Origin: Prevotella lacticifex
GTDB lineage: Bacteria; Bacteroidota; Bacteroidia; Bacteroidales; Bacteroidaceae
DNA: 64,000 nucleotides
Assembly: GCF_019973375.1 (NCBI RefSeq)
Contig: NZ_BPTV01000002.1
Location: 832,564-896,563 of the forward strand
Direction: 5' to 3'
The stretch's first letter is position 1, and every line of letters starts with the position of its first letter. The notes beneath the pieces are model-generated. The model was not told the origin of the DNA, did not search any database, and was given only the letters and a program-made list of their open reading frames with translations. The position numbers were made by a program, and so were the translations under genes. Shown one piece after another: positions 17,477-25,775 of the stretch.

Positions 17477-17966
17477 CAGTCGGCGCATAATTTTTCCATT
17501 TTTATTCTCTTCCCGAATATTCGTAGTATTTTGTGCGATCATCAACAATCTTTGTGTAAGTCGATGCCCTGAGAAGGGATTGCATAGTCAATGTGCTGAT
17601 AATGAAATTGTTGCAGTAACATGTAGATAATGAATTTGTTGCAGCTTGTACCCTGCAACCGCCCATCGCCTTATACCTATTGATCTGAATCTCGTGTGCG
17701 CGTTAATGACCCATTTGCAGGGGCGGCCTTTATGGCCGTCCGGTCGGTCGTCAGACCGATTCTCTGCAATTTCTTAGAAAGGCATCGAACCCTACCTATC
17801 CGCCCCTGCAAACGACCATCGCTTTTTGGGCGCAGATCTCGGACGGTTCCTAACCCTGCCCGCCAGCACTCTGCAACTGTATTGCGTCGGCAATGTGCTG
17901 ATAATGAAATTGTTACCCCATACCCTCTGCAACACATGGATAGACGTTGGGATGCCTGGTCATTAA
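17477..17966. other. Intergenic region with a family B repeat
   Basis: No gene is supported. The stretch holds a family B copy at 17695-17769 (GCGTTAATGACCCATTTGCA, GGGGCGGCCTTTATGGCCG, then GTCCGGTCGGTCGTCAGACC). Before and after it are short elements with GTCAATGTGCTGATAATGA-type sequence that recur near other repeats. Confidence 0.65.
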
Positions 17967-19301
17967 TCATAGAAATGGAACCATGTATACCGGCAGGAGG
18001 ATAGTGTTGCCGTCCCGTTCAAAATCTTTTGTATATACGAGAATCGGAACTTTTACCCTCTCCGAGAACTTCTTGCAGAACGCATCTAATGACGCATGAG
18101 TCCTATAGCCTGACGACTTCACTTCAATTGGACATATCTTATTGCCGCTGGATATCAGAAAATCAATCTCGTATCGGTGCTTATCGTCTTTTGCCCACGT
18201 ATAATAGAAGAGCTTGTTGCCCGAGGCTATAAGCATCTGAGCCACAAGATTTTCGTAGACATAACCTAAGTTGGCAGCGAGCTTGTCGCTGAGCAACTTC
18301 TGATAGATGACGTTCTCCGTGAAGTCCTTGTCCCAGAAAGCCATCGTAACAAAAAGTCCCGTGTCGGCCACGTAGAGCTTGTACCGCGAAGTGTCCCTTG
18401 TCAGTTCCATCCCCACATTGGGATCGTCAGTATGGTATACCACATCGACAGTCTTGCTTTCGGCTAATGCACTGAGCAGGTCGCTCTCGGCCTTTGCCGT
18501 CTGTGAGCCGATGGTCTGGGAGGGCAGATAGCGTGATACATTGCGGCTGAGCTGCCCGGGTATCGACATGAACATTTGGGCAGCATTGCCGGAGGGGTCT
18601 ATCTTGTGGAAATCCTCCTGATAGAGCGTTATGATGCGCCGTTTTACCCTGTCCACCTTGCTGAGGTCGTTGGTCGAGATATATTCCTCCACGGCCTGCG
18701 GCATCCCGCCAACCAACATATATAGTCGGAGCAACCGCTGGATGTTGCGGTGGGCAGCTCCCAATGGCTTTTTCAATTCCCAAAACTTACGAAGGATGTC
18801 CACCGTATCATTGTCGCCGACAGCCCATCTGAATTCTTCGAAATCCATAGGATGCATCGTTATTCTGTCCTCTTCGCTGGGAATGGTGATATTTTCCGTA
18901 TTCTTCCGGATGCTGATAAGTGAGCCCGTCTCTATATAATCGTACCGTCCGTCAGCAACAAGATACTTGATGGCCTGTCGAGCTTTGGGGCAATTCTGTA
19001 CCTCGTCGAACACGATTACCGATTTCCTCTTTGTCAGTGAGGTGTGGTAACTGGCTTGGAGGGTCAGAAATATATAGTCGAGGTCGGTAAGGTCGTCAAA
19101 TAGCATCTTCGTCTCGCGCGAGGCTTGGTTGAAGTCGATGAGTATATAGGATTCGTACTGGTCGCGCGCGAACTGCTCCACGATGGTTGATTTTCCAACA
19201 CGCCGCGCACCTTCCACTAAGACTGCCGACTTGCCGTGGCTGTCGTCTTTCCACTTTAATAACGCATCGTATATCTTACGCCGAAAAAATCTTCTTTCCA
19301 T
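17967..19301 (-). CDS. AAA+ ATPase with DUF4143-type C-terminus
   Basis: This 444-residue protein belongs to the widespread bacterial and archaeal AAA ATPases joined to a DUF4143 domain. Walker A is in VEGARRVGKSTIVEQ (about residues 30-44) and Walker B in SVIVFDEVQNCPKARQ. The C-terminal region has a PD-(D/E)xK nuclease-like core (YEIDFLISSG then CPIEVKSSGYRTH), and DTGLFVTM is a family mark. The cellular role of the family is unknown. The gene is alone. A promoter-like pair sits at 19330-19360, and immediately upstream lies an array of 33-bp repeats whose last, altered unit provides the -33 box. The array could make expression vary between strains if its copy number changes; this is inference. 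Confidence 0.9.
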   Translation of the reverse strand: MERRFFRRKIYDALLKWKDDSHGKSAVLVEGARRVGKSTIVEQFARDQYESYILIDFNQASRETKMLFDDLTDLDYIFLTLQASYHTSLTKRKSVIVFDEVQNCPKARQAIKYLVADGRYDYIETGSLISIRKNTENITIPSEEDRITMHPMDFEEFRWAVGDNDTVDILRKFWELKKPLGAAHRNIQRLLRLYMLVGGMPQAVEEYISTNDLSKVDRVKRRIITLYQEDFHKIDPSGNAAQMFMSIPGQLSRNVSRYLPSQTIGSQTAKAESDLLSALAESKTVDVVYHTDDPNVGMELTRDTSRYKLYVADTGLFVTMAFWDKDFTENVIYQKLLSDKLAANLGYVYENLVAQMLIASGNKLFYYTWAKDDKHRYEIDFLISSGNKICPIEVKSSGYRTHASLDAFCKKFSERVKVPILVYTKDFERDGNTILLPVYMVPFL

Positions 19302-19329
19302 AGCCCTTTCGCATCTTTGATTTCACGTG

Positions 19330-19360
19330 CAAATATACCAATATTTTCTGTTCCCCCAAA
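19330..19360 (-). promoter_or_regulatory. Promoter of the DUF4143 ATPase gene
   Basis: Minus-strand TATATTTG (19330-19337) fits TAnnTTTG; TTTG at 19357-19360 lies 19 bases upstream and is formed by the first unit of the 33-bp array (CCCCCAAAA where other units read CCCCCGAAA). Confidence 0.55.
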
Positions 19361-19545
19361 ATTTTTTAGGGCAAAAATAGGGATTCCCCCGAAATTTTAT
19401 TTGCCTGAATTAGCCATTCCCCCGAAATTTTATTTGCCCGAATTGGCCATTCCCCCGAAATTTTATTTACTCGAATTGGTCATTCCCCCGAAATTTTATT
19501 GCTCCAATATTGCTATTTCCCCGAAATTTAATTAAACAGATTTTT
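19351..19545. repeat. 33-bp tandem repeat array upstream of an ATPase gene
   Basis: TTCCCCCGAAATTTTATTTG and its variants recur at 19351, 19384, 19417, 19450, 19483 and 19517, a strict 33-base period for five steps and then one of 34. Six copies are present; the inner four are the most alike. The period is a multiple of three, so the plus strand reads as an 11-residue repeat (IPPKFYLPELA) from ATG 19317. No promoter or ribosome site supports that peptide. Confidence 0.9.
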
Positions 19546-19969
19546 ATAGCGATACCCTGCAGCTGCGAGGATGGGGACAAACCCCACCCCTACGGCGGAA
19601 GAGTGCTGCAAGCGTCTTATTATCAGCGTTTTGCATATTTATGCTTAGGGGCCGTCCGATACTTGCGGGCATAAAGCGATGAGCCTTTGTTAGGTGCGAG
19701 TAGACAGGGTTAAGGGTGGTCTGAATGAATGGCAGAGATTCGGTCTTCCGACCGACCGGACGGCCCCTAACCCTGCCTACCCGCCCTTGCAGATGCATCA
19801 TTAACGCACACAAGGATTATGTTAACAACACGTTGGTAATCAATGTGTTGCACGCATCCGCCGTAGGGGCGGGGTTTATCCCCGTCCTACCAGCAACGGA
19901 CAAGATACAAAGCAAATATTACCTTTGCGTCAACGGATTGCGGGGGACTGGCATCCGTAGCGGAACGGG
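19546..19969. other. Intergenic repeats between ATPase and nhaC
   Basis: This stretch holds a family A palindrome in reverse orientation (19555-19610), a family B copy on the minus strand (19732-19811) and another family A copy in forward orientation (19853-19915). No gene is supported. Confidence 0.65.
19732..19811 (-). repeat. Dispersed family B repeat
   Basis: Reverse-strand copy running GCAGAGATTCGGTC-CCGACCGACCGGACGGCC to the GCGTTAATGAT end (plus-strand ATCATTAACGC). Confidence 0.75.
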
Positions 19970-21424
19970 TTATCCCTTTGCAACCTTATATATCTTGTAC
20001 CCCGTGGCGGCAACGATGATGCTCGTCAGCGGGGCGAGGATATTGAAGAAACAATAGGGTAGGTAGGTGAGCGTGGGCACATTGAGGACCGTCGACTGGG
20101 TCATGCCGCAGGTGCTCCAGGGGATGAGGACCGAGGTGACGGTGCTGGAGTCCTCGATGCTCCGGCTGAGCAGCCGCGGCTCGTAGCCCTCCTTGCGGTA
20201 TATCTCGCCGAACATGCTGGCATTGAGCATGATAGAGAGAAACTGGTCGGCGGCAGTGGCGTTGAAGAAGATGCCGGAGACGACCGTTGAGGCCACCAGT
20301 CCCACCCGTGTCCTGGTGAGCGGAATGACGAGGCTGACGATATTGGCGAGCATCCCGCTGGCTTTCAGTACCCCTCCGAAGCAGATGGCGCAGAGGATTA
20401 TCCATACCGTATTGAGCATGCCGGCCATACCGCGGGTGGCCAAAAGGGCGTTGACGGGGGCAAATCCGCTGTCGACGGACGTGGAACCGAAACAGCTCAC
20501 CATAGCACCCTTGAAGAGGATTACCGCCGACGGGACCGTTCCCGGTGCTGCCGCATTGGCTACTCCGCTGACCTCGGCGAGCACCTGGGGCTGGAAGATG
20601 ACGGCAAAGACGATGGCGAGCACCGACGAGGCGAAGAGAACGATGATGGCGGGCAGCTTCTTATATATCATCGCACCGGTGGCCACGGGTACGAGGAGGA
20701 GCCACGGACTGAGGTCGAATTTCGACGACAGGGCCGTGGTGAACGCCGTCGTGTCTATCGATGCCGCTGAGGGCGAGAGGAATCCTGCCGTGAGGAAGAT
20801 GAGCAGTGTGATGGTGAACGCCGGTACCGTCGTGATGGTCATATATTTAATATGTGTGAAGAGGGGAGTGCCGCAGAGCGAGGAGGCCAGGACGGTGGTG
20901 TCGGAGAGTGGCGACATCTTATCGCCGAAATATGCGCCGGAGAGTATGGCTCCCGCCGTCCACCCGTCGCTGAAGCCTTCGGCCTTGCCGATGCCCATCA
21001 GAGCCACGCCGATGGTGGCCACGGTGGTCCACGAGCTACCGGTCATTACCGAGACGATGGCGCTGATGAGGCAGCTCGTGATGAGGAAGACGTGGGGGTT
21101 GATGATCTGCATGCCGTAGTAGATGAGCATGGGCACGATGCCGCTGACCATCCACGTGCCCGACAACAGTCCGATGAGCAGGAGGATGACAATGGGCGAG
21201 CCTATGCTGCCGATGGAATGGTTGATTTCGGCCTCGAGGGTCTTCCACGACTTATGAAAGAAGAGGATGGCTATGAGAACGGCGATGCCCGTAGAGACGA
21301 TGAGCACCAACTGACTGGGCCCCGACAGTGCGTCGATGCCGTAAACGCGGATGACCACTGCCAAGAAGACTATCAGAAAGGCCACCGGCGTGATGGAGAG
21401 GATGTATTTACGAATATTCTTCAT
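19970..21424 (-). CDS. nhaC: Na+/H+ antiporter NhaC family
   Basis: An integral inner-membrane protein of 484 residues with about eleven to twelve hydrophobic segments, matching the NhaC family. Characteristic sequence includes SGTWMVSGIVPMLIYYG, TGSSWTTVATIGVALMGIG and AGAILSGAYFGDKMSPLSDT; the last holds the conserved charged residues and the DKMSPLSDTT signature of NhaC. Members exchange external protons for internal sodium, or in some cases malate and lactate. The gene is alone, lying between the two arms of a large inverted repeat. A -7-like box TAATTTTG is at 21442-21449 on the minus strand. Length is ordinary for the family and no damage is visible. Confidence 0.93.
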   Translation of the reverse strand: MKNIRKYILSITPVAFLIVFLAVVIRVYGIDALSGPSQLVLIVSTGIAVLIAILFFHKSWKTLEAEINHSIGSIGSPIVILLLIGLLSGTWMVSGIVPMLIYYGMQIINPHVFLITSCLISAIVSVMTGSSWTTVATIGVALMGIGKAEGFSDGWTAGAILSGAYFGDKMSPLSDTTVLASSLCGTPLFTHIKYMTITTVPAFTITLLIFLTAGFLSPSAASIDTTAFTTALSSKFDLSPWLLLVPVATGAMIYKKLPAIIVLFASSVLAIVFAVIFQPQVLAEVSGVANAAAPGTVPSAVILFKGAMVSCFGSTSVDSGFAPVNALLATRGMAGMLNTVWIILCAICFGGVLKASGMLANIVSLVIPLTRTRVGLVASTVVSGIFFNATAADQFLSIMLNASMFGEIYRKEGYEPRLLSRSIEDSSTVTSVLIPWSTCGMTQSTVLNVPTLTYLPYCFFNILAPLTSIIVAATGYKIYKVAKG

Positions 21425-21441
21425 ACTTGCTAATTATGTTG

Positions 21442-21476
21442 CAAAATTACGAATAAAACCCCGAAAAGGCGACAAA
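21442..21476 (-). promoter_or_regulatory. Possible nhaC promoter
   Basis: Minus-strand TAATTTTG at 21442-21449 and TTTG at 21473-21476. The 23-base spacing is longer than the usual 19-21, so confidence is modest. Confidence 0.35.
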
Positions 21477-22216
21477 GTCAGCCAGTAATCCGCCAATTAA
21501 TCTGTATCGTAAAAGTTCATAAAAGCCCGAAAAACCGCAAAGAACACAAAGACTGCGCCAACAACACGGAAAAATCCTTGCGGAATCTTTGCGCCCTTAG
21601 CGGCTTGGCGAGGAATCTTTGGTAATTCTCTGCCACGAGAAAGCCCCGACGGGGCTGTCAGTGGCAGAGAATATAATATAAACGCAGACGGACCTAAACC
21701 TTACACACCCGTCCCTACAAAGGGCTAACGTTAACAACACATTGGTTATCAATGTGTTGCACCTATCCACCGTAGGGGCTGGGTTTATCCCAGCCCTACT
21801 AACTGCGGGCAAGAATTAAGGTAGATACTCTGCAGCAATGGATGAAAAATAAAGTAGCTGCCCACGCAGCTGCGAGGATGGGGATAAACCCCACCCCTAC
21901 GGTGGCAGAGTGCTGCAAGAGTCTTATAATCAATGTTTTACATAGGATGTCAGTCTGACTTTATCCCCATTGTCGCAGTTGCGGACGAGAAATAAGGTAA
22001 ATGCCCGCAGTTAGTAGCTGGGGGTTATCCCCATCCTACTTCAACGTGGGTGTTTTTTTCTGTCTGCCAACACAAAGCCCCGACGGGGCTGGAAGAGGCA
22101 GAGGTATAATTCTTTTCCTGACTTTAGCGTTGCGTCACCCCAAATCTCCTACATGTCAAATAAAAGGCTTGATTTGCCCCTGCTCCCGGCTTTAGCGTTG
22201 CGTCACCCTAAATCTC
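21477..22216. other. Intergenic region holding the right arm of the large inverted repeat
   Basis: No gene. 21560-21632 echoes the TTTGCGGCTTTGCGAGAGG module seen near 15.1 kb. The inverted-repeat arm then runs to about 22090 and includes family A palindromes near 21770-21815, 21870-21920 and 22010-22060. A 54-base tandem echo (TTTAGCGTTGCGTCACCC) lies at 22120-22230. Confidence 0.7.
21633..22090. repeat. Right arm of the ~450-bp inverted repeat
   Basis: Reverse complement of the 14405-14850 arm, with the same internal order: GCCCCGACGGGGC palindrome, family A palindromes, CAGCAATGGATGAAAAATAA and a second GCCCCGACGGGGC palindrome at the outer end. Confidence 0.8.
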
Positions 22217-22521
22217 CTACATGTCAAATAAAGGCTTGATTTGCCCCTGCTCGTCGGTCAGAAATAAGGTTTTATTGATGATTTTATCGTTGGGCAGCTT
22301 TACATAGACGGTTGGAATCGTCTTGGCTATCTTTAGTACCTTGTCTACACTCATGTGTATGCCATATGATGGCAGCAGCCTCTGCAATTCCTTATATACC
22401 TTGTAAGCAATGAAGCAAATGCAGACATGCGCTTCGATACGTCTTTCGGTAAAATGAAACATAGGTCTCATCTCCAAATGGCCTTGCTGATTCTAAAGAA
22501 GTTATGTAAAGCTTTACATAA
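22217..22521 (-). pseudogene. Transposase C-terminal remnant (IS4 superfamily), frameshifted
   Basis: The main frame, 22217-22477, encodes MRPMFHFTERRIEAHVCICF and a helical tail, the end of an IS1634-like transposase. The preceding residues LCKALHNFFRISKA are encoded just upstream in another frame (to about 22521), so one base is missing between them. No catalytic domain is left. It starts at a perfect 22-bp palindrome shared with the plus-strand remnant that runs in the other direction. Confidence 0.75.
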
Positions 22522-22522
22522 C
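22501..22522. repeat. 22-bp perfect palindrome between two transposase remnants
   Basis: GTTATGTAAAGCTTTACATAAC (22501-22522) reads the same on both strands (22 bases given here as GTTATGTAAAG plus its complement). It encodes LCKALHN in both directions and is the meeting point of the two fragments. Confidence 0.85.
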
Positions 22523-22887
22523 GTTTTCAGAGTCCTTAAAACGATCTGGATATCAGACCGGTATACCACAAAAGCGATGAAAGCATCAAGGCCCATCTTC
22601 ATCTGGCCATCCTCGCCTATTGGGTCGTATCCACTGCAAGATACATGTTGCGCAAGGGAGGCATCAAGGCGGAATGGTGGTCGCTGCGGCCTGTCATGCA
22701 CAAGCAGACAGTAGCCACCAGCACAGCCAGTCTGAGCAACGGAGAAAAGATTGCAGTAAGAAAATGCAGCGAGCCGGAAGATGATTTACTACAGATATAT
22801 GACATGCTCAAGGTCGGCCACATTCCGATAAAGGCAAGAAAATTTGTGTGGACCCCAAAAGCGGATATCAAAAAAAACGAGTCCTGA
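22502..22887 (+). pseudogene. Second transposase C-terminal remnant, frameshifted
   Basis: From the palindrome outwards the plus strand encodes LCKALHNVFRVLKT, then, after a one-base loss near 22538, LDIRPVYHKSDESIKAHLHL and AILAYWVVSTARYMLRKGGI through to NES at 22887. This is the C-terminal end of another DDE transposase of the IS4 superfamily: the YHKSDESIKAHLHLAILAYW stretch is characteristic. There is no catalytic part. The frameshift falls at the same protein position as in the minus-strand remnant. Confidence 0.75.
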
Positions 22888-22983
22888 AGATCAGAGGGTT
22901 AGCTGAAATATAGCTGCAATGTGGGCTTAAAAAGTTGTATTGTTTAGATGTGCAGAAACGTGAACTGACTATGCCCACGTTCT

Positions 22984-23101
22984 GAATTGAAGATCCTGAG
23001 AAAACCCATAGCACGAATGTAGTAATAGCAGCCCACGCTAAGCGTGAGAACCACTATGCCATCCTTGTGCTATATTTGAAAGTTTCTCAGGTTTTCAATT
23101 C
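22984..23101. repeat. ~118-nt imperfect hairpin
   Basis: GAATTGAAGATCCTGAGAAA at the left pairs with TTTCTCAGG-TTTTCAATTC at the right, ATAGCAC with GTGCTAT further in, and CACGCT-A-AGCGTG near the centre. It follows the transposase remnant and may be an element end, a MITE or a structured RNA. Confidence 0.65.
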
Positions 23102-23403
23102 ACAAGATAAGCATAACACTTCTTCTTTTTTCCACGATGTCTTGACTCAGATTGCTCCAAGTCACCGCAAATATAACAAAATCTTAATGAAGTGCAATGC
23201 TTTTTGAGACTTTTTTATCTGTAAAGAAAAATAAAGAAAGGAAGTTTGAATAAGTAAAAGAAGCTATGTTTCCATGCTCTTTGACCTTGCTATATACGGA
23301 GTAAACAATATCAAATTCTATGTAATCCCTTGTAATTACATAGCCAACAACATCTACAGTTTCTTGTTTTGAATTTCACCTGAATTTCACGAGAAGGCAA
23401 ACT

Positions 23404-23450
23404 AAAGAGGCTGTGTCGTAATTGAGTTTTACGGTGCAGCCTCTTTTTTT
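23404..23450 (+). terminator. Terminator-like hairpin
   Basis: AAAGAGGCTG (23404-23413) pairs with CAGCCTCTTT (23437-23446), with an inner CGTAA/TTACG stem, then T's follow. It can act in both directions. It may mark the end of the broken insertion sequence. Confidence 0.7.
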
Positions 23451-23760
23451 AGTGTCATACGGTTCTGATATTTTTCAGGCTACTAATTTTTGTTGATTCT
23501 TCCCCAAAATTCGGTTTACAGGCAGCGGAAGCAACGTTACGCGCATAAATAGGGCAAAATGGAGCTGTTTTCCCCTATTGTGAGTTTGTGTTACAAATAT
23601 GGAAATTCTTGCATGGCATCAGGCTTGAAGGTGTGTGATATGCGCTAAGCTACTTGACTTCTCATTCATTCCTTCCGCTGTTTGAAAAGTTTGTGTTCTG
23701 ATGATTCTCTTGGTAAAATTGTGTTTTGTTCAAAAGTTATTGTGAAAAACTAATATAATA

Positions 23761-23792
23761 TTTGCTATTGTCGAAAATATATCGTAAATTTG
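23761..23792 (+). promoter_or_regulatory. Promoter of the AbiEi/AbiEii-type operon
   Basis: TTTG (23761-23764) and TAAATTTG (23785-23792) have exactly 20 bases between them, a perfect Bacteroidetes arrangement. ATG follows at 23814. Confidence 0.75.
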
Positions 23793-23813
23793 CGACAAAA
23801 TAAATAGAAAAAT

Positions 23814-24422
23814 ATGAAAGAAAACATTGGTAAACAGATTGTTAGTAGAATGAAGAAGTGCGGAAGAGGTTCTATCTTCTTTCCGAGCAGCTTTACGGCT
23901 TATGGTGACATCAAGTCTGTCTCCAAGTCTTTGGAGCGGTTGACCAATGACTCATTCATAATAAGGTTGGCTAATGGCATCTATTTATATCCGAAGATAG
24001 ACAAGGAACTTGGACTGGGCGTATTATATCCGTCTGTCGAAGACGTTGCCTTGCAGGTTGCAAAGAGGGACAGAGCACACATTGCGCCGACCGGTGCTTA
24101 TGCCATGAACCTTCTCGGGCTGTCTACCCAGGTACCAATGAACGTGGTATTCCTAACAGATGGCTCGCCAAGGAAGATAAGGCTCGGTAACAACAGAATC
24201 ATAACGTTCAAGCATACAGTTCCCAAAAACCTTTCTTTCACGAACAAGACAGCCCAGTTGTCAACATTCGCTTTGAAGGAGATAGGCCAAAGTAATGTCA
24301 AAGAAGAGCATCTGAAAGCACTGAGACAAGTATTCTCAACCATCAACGAGAAATCCATAGAGGCTGATTATAAGCTGATGCCCGCATGGATTAGAAAAAT
24401 AATAAAGAGCTTCTATGAATAG
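23814..24422 (+). CDS. AbiEi-type antitoxin (DUF6088 family)
   Basis: This 202-residue protein has an N-terminal winged-helix region (RMKKCGRGSIFFPSSF, LERLTNDSFIIRLANGIYLY) typical of AbiEi-like and DUF6088 proteins. A C-terminal domain follows (IAPTGAYAMNLLGLSTQVP, then VFLTDGSPRKIRLGNNRII). Such proteins repress their own operon and counter the toxicity of the downstream nucleotidyltransferase in type IV toxin-antitoxin systems. The stop overlaps the next gene by eight bases (24415-24422), showing coupling. A consensus promoter is at 23761-23792. The G+C is lower than in the core genes, consistent with horizontal acquisition. Family assignment is by motif recognition; I have not aligned it. 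Confidence 0.82.
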   Translation: MKENIGKQIVSRMKKCGRGSIFFPSSFTAYGDIKSVSKSLERLTNDSFIIRLANGIYLYPKIDKELGLGVLYPSVEDVALQVAKRDRAHIAPTGAYAMNLLGLSTQVPMNVVFLTDGSPRKIRLGNNRIITFKHTVPKNLSFTNKTAQLSTFALKEIGQSNVKEEHLKALRQVFSTINEKSIEADYKLMPAWIRKIIKSFYE

Positions 24423-25416
24423 TTATTTTGAATTACGTGACGACCAAAAGAAGATGGTAATCACACAGACTGCAAATAAAATTGGACTACCCGTACAAGC
24501 TGTTGAAAAGGACTTATGGGTTTCCACCATACTCAAAGTAGTGTTTACGCTCCCTTTTGCGGACAAACTTGTCTTCAAAGGCGGAACATCATTGAGTAAG
24601 GTCTATCACCTCATTCACCGAATGTCTGAAGACATAGACCTCGCTATAGACCGAAGTTTCTTCGGGCTGTCTGGTGACCTAACAAAGAGGCAGACAAAAA
24701 AGTTGCGGAAGCAGTCATCACTTTTCGTCAGGGATGAATTTGCAAGTCAGTTGGAAGATAAACTGAAAGAATACGGACTGGACAAATATCTTACCGTAGA
24801 ACCTGAGCCTGACGGTGAAGGTGACAATACTTATCCGGAGCCACGGAAGATTCATATCAAATACAATGCACTCTTTAGTGGGCCGTCGTATCTAAATCCG
24901 GAGGTGATGTTGGAAATCGGCTCCCGTTCCCTTTTTGAGCCTACTGAGATAGCGAGGGTATCAAGTCTTGTGAGTTCTTATTTCCCTCAGGTGAACACTG
25001 ATGTTGCTGACACTGATATACGAACAGCCAAAGCCGAAAAGACTTTTCTTGAAAAAGCATTTCTGCTCCATGAGATGTTCACAACGGACAGAGCACATAT
25101 CGCAGACAGAAAATCGCGTCACTTGTATGACCTTGAAAAAATGATGGACGAGCCGTTCGCCATTAATGGCATCAACGACGATGACTTGTGGAATACCATA
25201 GCGCACCATCGGGAGGTATTTACCAGCATTCATGGCGTTGATTACACTCCAGACATTCGAAAGAGAATAAAGCTAACTCCACCGGAAGAATGTCTTGACG
25301 TATGGAAGAAAGATTATGAGGCAATGCAGCTCTCGATGATTTATGGTGATTCGCTTCCTTTTAACAAATTGCTGGAGCGCATGGAAGAACTTGAAAGCAG
25401 ATTCCATAGCATATAA
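24415..25416 (+). CDS. AbiEii/AbiGii-type nucleotidyltransferase toxin
   Basis: The 333-residue protein carries the nucleotidyltransferase core of AbiEii toxins: FKGGTSLSKVYHLIHRMSED followed by IDLAID holds the GG-S motif and the metal-binding D-x-D (EDIDLAID) at about residues 57-80. RHLYDLEKMM and KRIKLTPPEE are also found in family members. AbiEii homologues transfer nucleotides to RNA targets (known for MenT, for example) and give phage defence through abortive infection in AbiE systems; the target here is unknown. It forms an operon with the overlapping antitoxin gene and is followed directly by a five-copy 54-bp repeat array. It is full length with no missing catalytic residue seen. 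Confidence 0.88.
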   Translation: MNSYFELRDDQKKMVITQTANKIGLPVQAVEKDLWVSTILKVVFTLPFADKLVFKGGTSLSKVYHLIHRMSEDIDLAIDRSFFGLSGDLTKRQTKKLRKQSSLFVRDEFASQLEDKLKEYGLDKYLTVEPEPDGEGDNTYPEPRKIHIKYNALFSGPSYLNPEVMLEIGSRSLFEPTEIARVSSLVSSYFPQVNTDVADTDIRTAKAEKTFLEKAFLLHEMFTTDRAHIADRKSRHLYDLEKMMDEPFAINGINDDDLWNTIAHHREVFTSIHGVDYTPDIRKRIKLTPPEECLDVWKKDYEAMQLSMIYGDSLPFNKLLERMEELESRFHSI

Positions 25417-25507
25417 GTTGTCGGTTGTGTGGTGGGATTTGCCACTGCGGAGGAGGATAAAAACCGCAGATTCCTTTGGCACAATAGAACCATTTAATGA
25501 TCTCTTT

Positions 25508-25775
25508 GCAGGGGCGGCATGTCCGTTGTTTGTATGTTGGGTGTGCGTTAATGATTCCCTTGCAGGGGCGGCATGTCCGTTGTTTGTATGTTGGGTGTGC
25601 GTTAATGATTCCCTTGCAGGGGCGGCATGTCCGTTGTCTGTATGTTGGGTGTGCGTTAATGATCCCTTGCAGGGGCGGCATGTCCGTTGTCTGTATGTTG
25701 GGTGTGCGTTAATGATCCCTTTGCAGGGGCGGCCATTATGGCCGTCCGGTCGGTCGTCAGACCGAATAAACGTAT
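25508..25775 (+). repeat. 54-bp tandem array built from the family B module
   Basis: GCAGGGGCGGCATGTCCGTT starts at 25508, 25562, 25616 and 25669. A fifth start at 25723 continues into the normal family B end (GCGGCCATTATGGCCGTCCG). Each unit ends with GTGTGCGTTAATGATCCC. The period is 54, 54, 53 and 54. Confidence 0.9.

Larger units (their letters stand above)
22888..23760. other. Intergenic region with hairpins
   Basis: No gene is supported. It holds a ~118-nt imperfect hairpin (22984-23101) and a strong terminator-like hairpin (23404-23450). The remainder is AT-rich. Confidence 0.7.

Noticed and set aside
19317..19535. 72-residue plus-strand protein with IPPKFYLPELA repeats
   Set aside because: The 33-bp period is divisible by three, so an open repeat frame is expected; no ribosome site or promoter. 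Kept as a finding about the array, not as a gene.
19351..19545. CRISPR array
   Set aside because: The 33-bp units follow directly without unique spacers and no cas genes are near.
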